From assembly GCA_030549495.1 (NCBI GenBank), contig JAUIRK010000285.1:178227-242226 (forward strand): DNA of 64,000 nucleotides, given 5' to 3'. A program made the translations under genes and the position numbers. The DNA comes from Nectonema munidae (taxonomy: Eukaryota > Nematomorpha > Nectonematoida > Nectonematidae). A model generated the notes under the pieces. It had not been told where the DNA came from. It searched no databases and worked only from the letters and a program-made list of their open reading frames with translations. Positions 27,801 through 42,800 of the stretch are shown here, piece after piece (within the stretch, counting starts at the first letter, position 1; every line of letters begins with the position of its first letter).

Positions 27801-30800
27801 TTTAAAATTATAAATATTCAAAAACTTTGATAATAATGGATCATTTTAATAAAAACTTTAAGTATTTTTTGCAAGTACAAATATTAATTGCATGCAGGGT
27901 TTTTTTATGACTTTTATGTGAAAATTTCTTTGGAGGAGGTCCATAGCTTTCATCAGCTTTTTAAAGGGGTCCACGACTGAATAAAGATTAAGAACCTCTA
28001 GTCTAACCTCTGCCAAGTGGTAGACCTTTACTTCGATCAGCAGTACCTAACGGTGGCTTTATGTAGATTGGCTGAATGTACACTTTTATCGCTGCTGATG
28101 CGAAAGTGTAACAAAAATTCTAAACTTTCCCTGTGATTGACACTTCATTGCAAAAGAAGTACTCACTCAGTCTCAATTAAAAATTACTTTCATTTGACTG
28201 ACAGATTACGCTAATGAGATGGCGCAATCTACGTGCCGAAAACAAGAACATATAGTCTTGACGTATCGGTATAGAAGTCAAAACAATCTAGGAATTTGAT
28301 GTTAGCTGCAGTGTGATCTAAATTCGTATATATAGATCCTGTAAGTTCTATATATCTCTAAGAAAAAATATACTTTTTTATATTTTACATTTTTTTTATA
28401 TGAAATTAACTCTTTCAAGATCATCTAAATATAATAAGATAAATTTTAAAAGTTTAGCAAATTTTCCTTTAGAAGTTTCAATATACTTCTCTGAAATTTT
28501 TAACTAATATTCACAAGAAAGTTTCGTATTTGAGTACAAAATGAGGGCTTAATTTTTCGTTGAACTTCGCTTTAGATCATGAATTTTAGAAGTTTCACTT
28601 AAAAGTTCTACTCTGAATAATGATAGTTTTTGACTTTATTGAAAAAAAAATTAAAATTCCAGTGTACTAGATTAGAAACAAATTGAAGACAGGACTTAAA
28701 GGAGGCTAAATTGATTGAAAGAGAGGATCATGAATTTTAGAAGCTATAAATTACTGAATATATAATTTTGTTATTTTATTAAACCTGGATTTAGATAGTA
28801 GCTGATCAAAAAATGAGAGAGTTAAAAATATTTGGCTGAGAGAGAAAATCTAGGAGAGGAGAGGACAGGCGAAAATATAGGATTGGTTTAAGCTAATGCA
28901 TTATACTAAATTTTTGCAAGATAAATTAATTTATGCAAAAAATTACATTTTTTAATTTATTTTTAATGTATTTTAAAGAAAATTTTATATCTTTTTTAAG
29001 ATACTCATTTTAATCACCATAAGAATGCCAAGGCGAAGTGTCATGAGGTGAAATGTCTAAACGATAAAATATATTAGAACCACGTTTTGCCCCAGTTTAA
29101 AAATTATTTTTAACAAAAGTTACCTCTGTTTTGGACTGCTTAACCAAAGCAATGATTTCACCAGCATGAACCAACTCTCCAACAGAAGAAATGGATGCTT
29201 CACTCACTTCAAACAACTCATCTACTTGATTTTTGATTCGTTGCTCAGTTGAGCGAATGCTGTCAATCAAGTGATGCGCAACTTTACTCTTCTCTTCATC
29301 CACTTCACTCAAAAGCATTTCTTTCAGAAGTGTCAGGTCCATGCTGAAATTTTCAACTTCACTTTTGTCTTTTGCTTTTTTGATACTTCTTCTGGACTCT
29401 GCAATTTCTTCCAACTTTTTCCTAACATCATCAAAATTTTCTAAATCATAACTTCTGCAACATTTTGCAAAAATATTTTTGAAATGCTCCTAAAACACAG
29501 TCACACACGTGCAAAAGAAAATTGAAAATGGGAAGAAACACAAACCGAGCATTTTGAAACGTAGCGATCCAATTTATTCAGTTTTCGTTCAAAGTTTCCC
29601 TGTTTGACTTGCAGACCCTTTTTCTTTTCTTCTACAAGAACTTCTATCCTTTCTCCAACTTCGTCTCCAAAAAGGTGTTTGTAGTGTAAAGGAAGCTTCA
29701 CACACTCTTGCAATGAAAGAGCAATTTTTTTCTTAATCTCCCCTTCAGAAGGTTTAATTTCAACTGCTTGCTTCCTATTCATTAAAAATATAACTTAGAA
29801 AAATGAGTCCATATACATAAATTGACAAACATCCCAATTATGAAAGAGTAAATAATGTACCATTTTAAGACTAGAGTGAAACTAGTGTTCAAAGAAATAA
29901 AAATCCTCTGCCTTAAATATATAAAATTTCATTGAAAAAAAGCAGACCATCAATCTCAAAAATACAAACTAACTAATTAAATAATGAAAAATATTTTTAT
30001 TTTTTGAAACCTTTCAGGCACGCGGGCCAACAGTAGGCCAAGAAATAAAAATTATCTGCCTTAAATTATAGGATTTGAAAAAAAAGCAGTCTACGATTAA
30101 TTTTCTAAAACCAACGACTAAAAGCGTTAAAATTGAGGAAAACAACATTCCAATCTCCGGGTAACGAAGAAAAGTATACTACTCAAATGGCATTATTGCC
30201 AAGTATTTTTCGGATTACTACTTTTTTCAATCTTCATTAATAAATTGAAGACAAAATTTTAAAAAAAAACCTCCCAAAATCAACTTTCAAATTTCTAAAA
30301 AAACATCAAACACATCAATTTACGAGTGAAAAAAGGACGCACGACTTTAGTATTTCAAATAAAAGTTAGTTTGAATTGCCTTTGCGAACATTGGTCCAAA
30401 ATGGGTTAAGGTCCACGCTTTTTAAAACTAATTGTCTGCTTATATTCTGAATAAGTGTTAAATATAACTCAAAGCGAACCATTTATATTTCATGGAAAGC
30501 TGGTGTTCCAGTTGGATTAGAACACAAATATAAAGAAAAAAAAAGTAAATTTAATTCTTTTTGGATTTTAGAAAGACACAATTTTTAACAAACTTAATTG
30601 GTTATACACTTAAGTCACACTTTGTTCCACTTGTCTCAAAACTATGAGGAGTGAATTAGTTTAAAAGGAGGCCATTTAAAGACAAAACCTTCATGAACAC
30701 AGGACAAGACTATTTTTATCGGTGTCTTTAGTTAATTCTTTGGTGCTGAGTTAAAATATGAAGTCCATTTTTAACACTTTAAGTTTTTATTACAAATCAT

Positions 30801-33800
30801 ATATTTATTTCAGCCTGCACTGTTTATTTGCGTAAGTTATTTATTGAGTCAGATAACTTTAAGTCTTAAATAAGTTGGTATTTTAGTTTATATAATTAAA
30901 AAATATTAAAAAAATCCTGAAACAAATTTTTTCTTAACAGGGCGTTTAGAATGTTTGATACTCTTTTTAATACTGAGTCTCATCAAATTTTGAAATATAA
31001 CTAGAATCACTGCCTGACAAAGCTGAAAAACGCCTTAATCGCCTTGAGCTACCGAAATCAAGATGACAGCTCATGGAGGCAAACAACAACAACAACAACA
31101 TTATGAGTCAGTATAGATCTTGGAACAAATTTTTTCTTAAGAGGGCGTTTAGAATGTTTGAAACTCTTTTTAATACTGAGTCTTAATATTTTACTTCATC
31201 GAACATGATATTTTCCCCACATATTTTCTATATTATATCAAGCTTGAAAGATTCGCAGAAGATGACTTTCAAAAATTAATTTCCATGCTCATATTGAAAC
31301 CCAAAAGATAAAAATTTTTAAGCAAATTTGGACTAAATCTTTGAAGTTTGCATCTCTTTTTCACTTTCCTTAAAATTCTTTTACAACTCCCATCTATGCG
31401 TGTCATGCGCTTTTCTTTTTAAATGATTGAATTCGTAAAACTTTGACACGGTAATAACTCTCAAATTTGTCTACATCAAAAACTCTTGCTTTTATCTTAT
31501 CATAAATTCAGCTAGAAAATGTTTCATAAATCCAGCTTAAAACAATTTCTTTCTTCAAAAAGCGCTTTGACAAATTGTTTCATCAACTTGACACAAATTG
31601 TTTCTTCTCAACCTGTGCTTGAAATATAATATCATTTTTACAACAGGCAAGCATTATCCTAATTGCCACTGTTTCTGTCCGCAATGTTTATTCCTTGCGC
31701 GACTATCGAATAAGCTGATCAAATAGAAAGTTGAATATTTTATGAATTCACTTATGTTCATCCTTTGACTTCCAAATATACAAACAAAAATCATTTAAGT
31801 AAAACTTCTCCATACATAACGAAAAAGTTTAGAAAATTCAAATATTGAAAAATCTTCAACCTTACTTTAATCTAAGATGCAAATATTATTACAATTAATT
31901 TTTTCAAATTATAATCAAGATTCCTTTTTATATCCTATTTTAAATTAGATTTTCGTTGCTATTAAAATAAATGGGATTGCTTATCTATAGATATCTGGTA
32001 GTTAGTTTCGAGAACTAAATTTGAACAAAAGAACAAATCCTGACGGAATGTGAAATAACTCTTACTAAATCAAAGCCAGGCTCTACAGTAAGCTTTTCCA
32101 ACCTATATTCTTATTGGCGCACATTTGGCAAAAAAGATTCTGGTCCACGAAAATATCTCAGAATGTAAAAAACACACTTTTCCTTAAATATATTCTTGAT
32201 AACATGCACGGGCATATAAACGAAAAAACCGATGACTTTAAAAAGAATATCACGAGAACAATGTAAGACCAGCATGAAATAAGATGAATGATATGACATA
32301 ATATAAGTAAAACAAGTAGAAAAAATGAGAAACATTTGCCTTTAAAGATTTTTTCAATTTTTAGAAGTTTTCGTGATAGTATTTATTGTGAATAAGTTTG
32401 TAAATTTTGGTCTACCTAAAATGTTTTATGGAATCATATTAACCATGTGGCCACAGGTGGGAGAAGAAATGTCAAAGGATGATGATGCCAAACTAAAATT
32501 GAAGAAGTAAAGCCTTTTGTAAAGAAATTCTTTATCTCTTTATTGATTGTACATTTTTGTAAGTCTTACCCTTTGAAACTGATCGTATTACGCGGTTTGG
32601 AGCATAAATTAATACAACACTGCTTTGAAAGTAGAATTTTATGAGGGTTCAGATTCAAAACCACCGAAAACCAAAAAAGCTTGAAACCAAAAATGTCAAA
32701 AGGCTTTTTTTAGGAAAAAATATATTTATTATTTATTTAGAAATAATAATATTTCTTAGAGCGATTTGGTTTTCGTCCGCTTTGACCAAGTACCCTTTAG
32801 AGGCGCACTTAGCCGTTTCTTGTATGAAAATTAATTTCACTGGCTCAAGTTCCAAAAAAGGCATAGCTGCCATATATCCTCGTTTAAACGGACGCTTTTC
32901 AACGAAATCCTTGAGGAATTAGAAAAATGACAGTTTTGCTTTCATTGATTTTAAGTTCCCTAAAAAACATTCGAAAAAATCAAACCCCAACTATGATTGA
33001 TTACCTCTTTTTCAGTATAAATGCTTTCATTTGCTCATTTCTGTAAAGAATAAATCAATTTTATTCATCACTTGTTCAAGTCCAGATTTGTTACCTGGTT
33101 TAAAAATTAGGTACGCTTAAATACCTTCTTTCTTAACGTATGGGTCGCGATAGTCGGTCCGCTTGGATTATACAATTTTTATATTTATATCTATACAGTG
33201 CCCGCGCTAAGCAAAAATGGGGGGGGGGGCTTCATTGGGGCGCTAATTTTTGAACTATCAGATTAATTAATTTTAGGGCAAAAAGAAAACATATGAGGTA
33301 TTTGTCAAGCCATATCTATACAGATTACATTTACATGAAAGAAATTATCATGAATGATGGATGTTTTACATATTTTTTTAGGGTAATGAAAAATTTTTAG
33401 GGGAGCTTGAAAATTAGCTGGGGGGCTTAAGAAATAGTTGGGGAGGGGGGGGGCTTGGTCTCCAAAATTTAATAGGTATAGCGCGGACTCTGTATCTATA
33501 ACATATTTTAAAAAATAATAATAATTCATTAATCATAAAAGTAAAGTGCTGAAGGACCATTTCTTTGAAATAAAAAGAATAAACAAGAAAGTACACTTCC
33601 AAATAACTTTATTTTTAAATGACACTCACTGCACACGTCTTTACCAAGTCAAAATACTTAATGTGGTAGAAGTTGTAAAATGCCTTGAAGTAAAAAACTT
33701 TTGTTTGATCCTTTTACCTCAATGCATTTAACAGCTTCTACCAGATTAAGAATTTTAACTTGATAAAGCCTCGGGGAATCGAAAATGCTGGCAAATAAAA

Positions 33801-36800
33801 AATAAATTTGTTTGAAAGTGAAAAAACCTTTTTTGCTAATTAATCAAAATTTATTTGATTCGATTTCATATCGATAGTGTGCACAAATTTTGCTATTATT
33901 GATTTTATTATACACCTTAAACACTCGTGCTTAATCCACCCTTTTTAGAAGATTTGATTGACTAAAAATGGAGGTGTTAGTCAATTTACTTTACCAGAAT
34001 ATAACCCAAGAAAAGGAGTTTAAATAAAAAGTGTGTGGATGAAAATAGGCAGAACGCATATATAAGATATCGATATCGCCAGCATATAGACTAATCCCTT
34101 GAAAACTATTTCCCCATTTTTATTCCTTCCTATTTATCTTATGTTAATATCATATATAATTAATTATGCTAAACTTACATAATACATACCCAATTTTCTC
34201 ATTGAAGGAAGGTTAATGTTTTCAAAATGGAGGCGCGGATTATCCACCAAACATGCTAGGTTTAGGTGTGTTTCCGAAATAATAGCTTATAATTCGAATG
34301 AGGATTAGCCACATTAGCGGATTAAGCACGCGTGTTTACGATAATCAAAAGTGGGGCATATACTTAACATTAAAAACTTGGACAATTTTTTGGGTGGGCG
34401 TAAAAAGGATTAAGAAGCACTCTTAACATAACACTTCAAAACGCCCAAATTGGAATGAAAACAGGTGTAAAAGTGCTTGCAAAATACAAAGACACACTCT
34501 AACAACGCTCACTCGAATAAATTGAGCAAGTAAGGTCGACCCCTCCTCCTGCCTCTCTCTCTCCTATAACGACACTTTGTAAGTTAGAGGACGCCTTTGA
34601 ACAGATAAGAAGGGTTTAGCTGGGAAAAGAATGCAGACTTTGGATTTTTCATATTTTTATCCTGATACAAAAAGCAATACATATTTAATCCTTAATCCGA
34701 TGAATTTCTTTGAAAATTGAAAATAAATTTACCTCCAAAGAAGCTTAATTTCAAACTTGATGGCTTTGGCAACGTTTTCAAATTTTTCTTCATTACAATT
34801 CCTTTCCAAAATAAAAAATATTTCTTCTTCCCAATGCAACTTCCATTCTTGACAAGGATTTTTTGACGAAAACTTGAAAAAATAATAAACCATTTTAATT
34901 TTTCAAATTATTCTTGATTTATTCAAACTTTTGAAATTAAACAAAATTTGAAATTAATAAAAATCCCTAAATATGTGAAACTTTAAAACTTTAATTTTAA
35001 TTTAAGTTTTTTTTTCAAACTTTTTATTTGATCTTTTAAAAGTTGCTGTCGAACCAAATGAATTAATTGAGACATTTTATAGGAACGATGTTATTATTTT
35101 AATGGATGTTCTTTTTCCCATAAAGAATGTTGTTATAGGCAAATTTCAAAATTTATTTTATATAGCTATTTATAAAAAAATTCTGTGGTTGTTTCATGTA
35201 ATTTTTAGCAGAATGCTGTGAAAATACGTGACATCCTCCTATTTTTCTAGTATTTTTTATATTTGAGTAAAAAATTTAAAATTTAATATTTTTTTAAAAA
35301 TGAATCTCATATTTGTGTTCTACACATCAAATGATTTAAATTATTATTGGTAGAACTTCAAGAATTTTAAGGAAATCGCACAAATCCCATTTTGAACAAT
35401 TTTGATTGCATAATAATGAAAAAGTAAAGAATATTTTCTTCTAACTTTTAGGTTAAGAGATGTAAAATCGCATATTTATATTTGATATTAAATTTAAATT
35501 TTTAATAAAAAAATTTTTGATGTTAATATTAATTAGTCTCAAATGAATGTTTTACCTATATTTAAGAAAATATTCAAAATTAATTTAAATTTTGAATCTT
35601 TTTATTACAATTTAATGCAAATAGAATTTACATTTTAATAAAATTTTTCATCATAAAGTGAAGCTCACAAAAATGCACAATTTTTTTTATAAAAAAAATG
35701 TACTTTTTATTTTATTTTATTTTTTACCACAATTATCTTAAATTCTTTATATTCAAGGAGTTGAAATTAAATTGTTAGAAAAAAAATTTTTGGATCAACT
35801 TTTTTTATATTTATGTGTACTTAAATTCTCATCGATAAAAAAGATTGGGAGGGAATTTATAGTAGAACACTATCATGGATAAATAGCCTTATACAATTTA
35901 TGACATTATTGATCTTATAAAATTGACGGAAGTCAAGAATTTGGAAGAGAATTTGGGATGATCATTACCCCTTCAATGATCGATTATTGAAATTTTACTA
36001 AGTTCAGGTTTGTGCGTAGCGCAGAGGAAATATTCCTCATATCAATGCCTCAATGATTACAATTTCTACTAAAGAACTAAAATGATCACGTGCTTCGAAC
36101 TTAAAATAATAATTTGTAAAGTGGATCCTACTTTTTCCATTATAATTTTGAAAGATTTCCATGCTTTAAGTTTATTCACAGATTGGATGAAAACAGTGAG
36201 CATAAGTTGCCTGCTTTGTAATTGAAAAAGAATCATTTAAATCACATTAAGTTATGCTGAAAGAAGGAGAGATGTTTGAGGACGAAAGAAAGCCACGCTC
36301 AAGCCAACCCCACTCAGGGAAAGAGTCGTAAAATAAGACTTTGTTAAAACCAGTCCAATTATAAAATGAATTATGCATTTTGTCATTTTTTATTGTTGTA
36401 ATGAAGCAGAGGCATAGCGAAGGAAGCGCCCAAACGTTTGCACCTTCCTTGATAAAAGTTTTGCCCCCCTTTTTTTTTTTAATTTGTTTTAAAAAAATGG
36501 TTCCCACCCACCAACCTTTTTCAAAAAAAGGTGTATTTTTTTTTTAAGCTATTGATCATATCACATATTTTTGTTCAATCACCTGTTAAGGAGATAAGAT
36601 TGTCTAGTTCATACTATATTTTTCTTAGTTACCAAATCAAAGAAATATGAAAAAAGGAAGGGATTAGAACATTCAAATATTGTACGATGTCAAGTAAGTA
36701 ACAAAACTTTGTTAATTTAACCCTTTGAGGACAAAAATTTTGAAGACTAATTGTATGCCCTCTTTTTGAATGGAATTTTGAATATTTAATTCTTGGTAAA

Positions 36801-39800
36801 CTGGTATCAAGCGAATCCTAAAAAGGTTAAAGTTATCTTGAAGGTCAAAATTTTAATTTCATGTTAAAACAGTTGGGAAATATTTTAAAGAAGGAGAATT
36901 TTTTATGTATCACGATCCAAATGTGACGAAAGTCCAATGAAAACTGACCTTTAGAGCTTGGCAATATTTAACAGTGAAAAAATCGCATTTATAAAACACT
37001 TACCCTTTCACTTTGAGAGAGAAAGATAAATCGAATATCTTGAAGTATCTTTTTACAAATTTCTTTGTCTGAATAAAAGCATTTTTCTTCGAGAGCTTTC
37101 ACCAAGATTTCAATTTCATTTTCACTTTGGAGGAAGGCTTTCTTTCGACTGTCACATTGCACTTTTTTCTCTTGAAATAGTTTTGCAAAGGATTTTAACT
37201 CGTCCAGATTTGATAAATTAAGATTCTCCTGTGTAAAACAAGTAGTAAACAAATTGTCTTTCATTTTTAATTTACCTTTTTCATTGGAAGGAAGAAATCA
37301 TTGATAATGACAGACTCCTCATAGATGATCTGAGCCATTCTCTTTAAATAAACTTTATCACTTTTACAAAACTCTTCTTTAAACTTCTTGATCTAAGTAA
37401 ATTATTCAAAACGTTTGACTTTAAATCGAACAAAAAAATCGTACTACGTATAAAAATTCGGCGAAACAAAATTCAAAGATTCAATAACTTGATCGGTATC
37501 GATAAAAGTTAATAATTTTAAAGAAAATTTGATATTTAGTGAATAAAACTTTCTTGATTATTTCACCCATAGGTACTTAAAAAGAATTAAACATTAAAAA
37601 AATAGTGATTTAGAATTTATAATTAATGTATATTTTGCTAATTAGAGTGGCCCCGAAAACTCAGCCTTCTTTAGAGAATAGAAGTGTTCAACTTCAAAGA
37701 ATTAATTATATATATTATTTATCAGCATAATAAATTTTTTAATTTTATATTTTGAATATGAAACCCAAAAATAATAAGGAAAATCGTCCAGTTTATACTA
37801 AATATGGTTTGGTACGATTGGTACAACGACGATTGGTCAAATGCCAAATGGCCTAGTAGACCTGTTAGTCTAAAGACATTTGCTCTAAAAGTGATTTGTC
37901 TAACTGAGGAATCGACAAACTTTTTTACCCGTCGACCCCTTCATAGAACATTTGTCTTCACATCGACCCCCACCCCTAATAAAAATGTTTCATAAAAAGA
38001 TTAATCAATGTCTCAGAATTAAGAGAAAAAATACAAACCAAAAATGTTTCATATATCATATACTATACAATGTCCTAAGCAAGGTTTTAAAAGAAAAAGG
38101 AGATTTATTACTACTATAAAGTAAAAAAAGTATAGCACAATTTGCTAAGTTTGTCTACCTTATCGAACCCTAAAGATCTGACCTCAATCGACCATTTTTC
38201 CGACTCCTGGTCTAACTTGACGACAAGGGTTATGTACAACTGATTTAACGACGATTGCTCTAATACCAATTGGTTCAATTCGTCTAATAGAGATATTGGT
38301 TTAATGTAGAAATCGTCAGGCATTATACGTATTTTTTTATAATAATATGAGAGTTGTAAAACTCACTGCAAAAGAAAGTGAGGCCTTAGTAATTCAAGAA
38401 ATTCTTATTCTTTGGCAGAAAGCTCAAATTCCGACAAAAAAGAATTGAATTGAAAAGCTGCTTAAACCCTACGAAGAATGGAAAGATTTACAAAAAAATG
38501 TTAACAGATCTTCTGTCAAAGAAAAGGCAAAAAAAAAGATAGCTTTGTCGAAAGAATAGATGATTTATTCGATATAGCCCATTTGGATGCTTTGTCTCAA
38601 ATAAAAATTGAAGAGGATAAAAAGTTTCTGAATCTTCAACGTCAAAAAGGTCGACTCGGTTCTATGACTGGATTAGATCAAAAGCATAGATAAATGATAA
38701 TTAACAGTTTGAACAAATAAAGCAATTCTCTTAAAACTATTTCCCTTTTAATTTTAGCAATATGAAAATCATTGAATCAGGTTTTGAATTGTGCAGAACG
38801 TTGTTCCAATGAGTGATTCTTCTATATCAAAGCTATTTTTCAACTTCCAATCACTCAGGCAATATAAGATAATGCGTTAATAGTAACATCTTCCTTAGTA
38901 GTCAAATTGCTCAGGTATAAAAAATAAATGTAAACCTTTGTGTTTATTTTAGTGGGTTCAATTTTCCTCGCTCGAAATGTGGCGTGGGCTAAATTGTTAT
39001 CTTAGAATAGCAGATGCACAATTATGATGCAGAATTAATGTTGTGCCTTGGAGAAACTCATGAAAAAGGTGAGGTGGTGTAAGTCCTTCTTTTTTAGTGA
39101 AAGAAATTTACCTGGCATAAATCTTCAATCAAATCCACATTTTCTTTGATTAGATGATGAAAAGCTTGCAAATCTGCTGGCAATTCCTTTCCAATCCTGA
39201 TCAAACTGTCCATACTTTCAATAACTTGGAAAATTTCATCATCCAAAGAGATGCACAATTGCATAGATCTTTCATTATAAGAGACTAATACTTTTTCTTT
39301 GTCTAAAAATCTAAAAAAAAAAGAAAGTATTTCAAAAGATTCGCAGATAAAATGAATTTTATAAAAAAATTAATAAAATACTCTACTTTGTAAGTTAGTT
39401 AGACGGTTATTTAGTTTATTTTTATTATTATTGACACAAATCATTTTATTTCAAAGCAAATAATAATACTAACTATAAATAAAGAGCAATCAATTCCAAT
39501 TAACTGGTTTTCGCTATATTCCTAAAAAGGAATGTTAGAGTTGGATTAAAATTTTCCAATTTGGTTTTCATGTGGAAAAATTCATATCAATCTTTATTTT
39601 CAGATTTTGGCCTCGTTCAAAACAAATTCTGGAAGTATTTTTTAATTCCAGTAATTTATGAGAAAAATGATTCTTCAAAATCTTGTGAAGTAATATGGAT
39701 CACTGCTATTATTTAAACGTGATGGTAGCTATTTATAATTCTGGAAACGTCATTTCAGCGTATATATAGTTTGAGGATTGAAAATTAAGGCATACTTAGA

Positions 39801-42800
39801 GCTTTTGGCATTGAGAAAGGTTTCGCGTATTTCATCAGCCCAACTGTTAAGAAGTCGGAAGATCTTAGAGTCCAACTTGTCAATAGATTTGTTGATCGCA
39901 TGTAAAGTTGAGTTCAGAACTGTGATGTTGTCTAAGATACCTTTCATTTTGAACAGGATGTTGAGTTGAGATGTCAAAGAATCAACTTTTTCAAGCAGCG
40001 TTCCATTTCTCTCTTCACCTTGAAAGTCGTGTAAAGATTTTTTGATGAGATTTTTGATTTTCGGAAAATGCTGAGAAATATCAGGAAAAATGTTGAAGTA
40101 AAAAAGCGATTTCCATTTTTGCAGTAACAGCAAAATGTTGTCGTGATCTTCTAAAGCATTGCAGAGAAGGATATGAAAATGTTTGCCCGCTCTTTCCACG
40201 CTCACTTTATTCAAAGCAAGAAAAGTAGAGTAAGATTTTTGGAAAATGGATGGATTTGATTCCAAGTCAGAGAAGAGTTGAAATTTATTCAAGATGTTAA
40301 TTTTTTTGGGATGATAAAAGTTTACATCTTTTTCCTGTTGTAGTAAAATCATGATTTGACTTGCAAAAGACTTTAAATTCGAAATCTAAAATGATAGAAA
40401 AAATGTCACAATTAATTTAAGCCTAGAAGAATTCCCAGCTTAAAGACGCAGCGTGAATAAATATTTTCAAATAGAGAGGATTAAATTTAGGAAAACAATA
40501 AAAATTACGAAAAACGCAAGAAAGAACTTTTTCACTTTTTTCAAAAAATCTGATTTCCAATAGTCATTGAAGAATTAAATCAATCAAGCTAAAAAATGTT
40601 TCCTCCCCATGACATATAGATGTCACCCACTCTAAATTTTTGGAACCAACGATAATTCTAATAGTATCTAATATCAGCACATCTCACTCTCTCCTACAAA
40701 AGAAAAAGTAAAAAGCATTTTTTCTGGCAGCGGGCTGATTGATAGGTACCAATACTGTTTATTTGATCCTTATGGGTCGACATATATCAAAAATAAAACT
40801 GGTTAGATCACTACTTAGCAAAAATCGGTTCAGAATTTAATACAAAAAAAATATTAAAGACGTTCCAAAATGTAACACAATTTGCGTTTAACTCCAGATT
40901 TTAGCACTTCATGAGATCTTATTTTTCCTACTTTGTCAAATTCTAAGATGAAACTGAAACAATTTAAAAAGTGTAAAACGAATACTCATCGCGATATAGT
41001 TTCTCAGCCGCCATCCCCATTGTTCTAGAAAATTAAAACATTGAAAAACCTGTATCAATCTTTCTTTATACAATTCATATAAATTTGAAGAATATGCAGG
41101 AAGTTTCCAAGGATGAAAAACATAAGAACTCCAGTTAGTAGATGTTAACTTGAAACACAAATCGCTCCACAACTTCATCACACGCAATTCCTCTTCTACA
41201 ATCTTATGCAAGAAATTTTCCTCTACATCCCATATGTTCAACAAAGAAAATTTTGTGCAAGATAAAATATGTAAGTCTTTACCTAAAAGTAAAAGAGGGA
41301 ATGTGAAAAACATTGATAATAATACATAATATAACTATATTGATTAAAAGTAATTAATCTTAATTACCGTAACAGTTAAATTAAATAAATTTTGTATTTT
41401 ATAATTCATTTTTTAGAAAAGTTAACTTTTTTTAAACATTTAAAAAAAATTTCTTCAGTTAGAGCCTCAATGGTTGTTAGGGTGTATCTCTTAGTTTAAC
41501 AGTTGAAGTTCCTGGATCGATCTCCAAAGCTACCGATCCAAAAACAAAATCGCAAAACCGAAATTAACCATCTCAAGCATAATGCGAGCATAGCCTCACG
41601 AAAATGATTTGATATCCAGCCAACCAATCAAATAACCTCTTTTTTAAGTTATAAAATATAAAAGTTATTTAAAAATTATAATGAAAGTAGCAGAAAAATA
41701 CTTTGTCAAATTCCGTCAACTAATTCACATCAATGAATTTGTCTCTAGGTCACTAACTAATTTACTGTTGATGAATTTAAATTAGTTAATAGTAAAACCG
41801 CGTTATTATTTAAACATGAGTGTGAATTCTCGAAAGCAGCAGTTTCGTCACCGGTAAACCTCCATATGGCACAGGAAAATATCTGGGTTTAGTATGATGG
41901 CAGAAATGGGGGATCCAGTCAAGGAAGAAATTTGCACAAGAAATAAGATGAAAATATAGTGAAAGGAAGTAAAAATAAGCAAGAGATAAAATCCAACTTA
42001 CTTATGCAACAGCACTTCTTTCCTATCTTTACGTGTATTTCTGTCAGCTTTTATAACACATGACATTAAAACGGCCAATCATATGCCTAACTTTAAAATA
42101 TTGACAATAGATATATTCAGATCATGAATAAGGAAAAGGCAAGAAATTTGAAATTCCAACTCAATTTCCAGAGTTTCAAATTTTTTTTATAAAAATTTTT
42201 TTTATAACAATAAAAATCTTTCACAAATAAAATCTAAAAAGCAATGTAATTTCGATATTAAGTTCTCAACAAGTAAAAAAATTGATTTTTTCTAAGCAAA
42301 TTTGTTTACATATAACTGTGTTAAGACCTCATATCCTAGATCCACCCTTAGGGGAGGGAGACAGGGTAACATATGTTGTTTTAATGAATGAATGATTTAC
42401 TGTAGCACTTCAACATCTCGAGCATTTCATATTCTTTGATTGCGTAGAAACACGCATCCTTCCACAACTCATCAAAAGTGTCGTAAGCCAGGTAGATCAT
42501 TTGGTCCACTTGATCTGGATTGAGGGACGCGTAGTCTCGGTTGCTGTGCACGACTTTCGCCAAAAACGTTGCCACTCGATCCAGAAGTTTGGAGTTTCGG
42601 TGAAATAGACTGCGCACACGTTTGTCCAAAGTGGAAACGCACTCTTGATCTGGGGAAGAGGATAAAAAGAAAAAGGCATATTTTGACGTCACAAACAAAA
42701 TGAATTCCTTATATACCATAAAAAGCCAAATTTTCCTCTTCCGTGACTTTATTTTTCCACAAGTCCAAGGATGCAAATGAGAAGGAAGGAACCGCGCCAT

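Noticed and set aside
38114-38323. 69-codon minus-strand frame between DYNC2H1 exons 6 and 7
   Set aside because: It lies in a repeat with recurring ACGACGATTG and does not align with the dynein tail. Exons 6 and 7 already join in phase.
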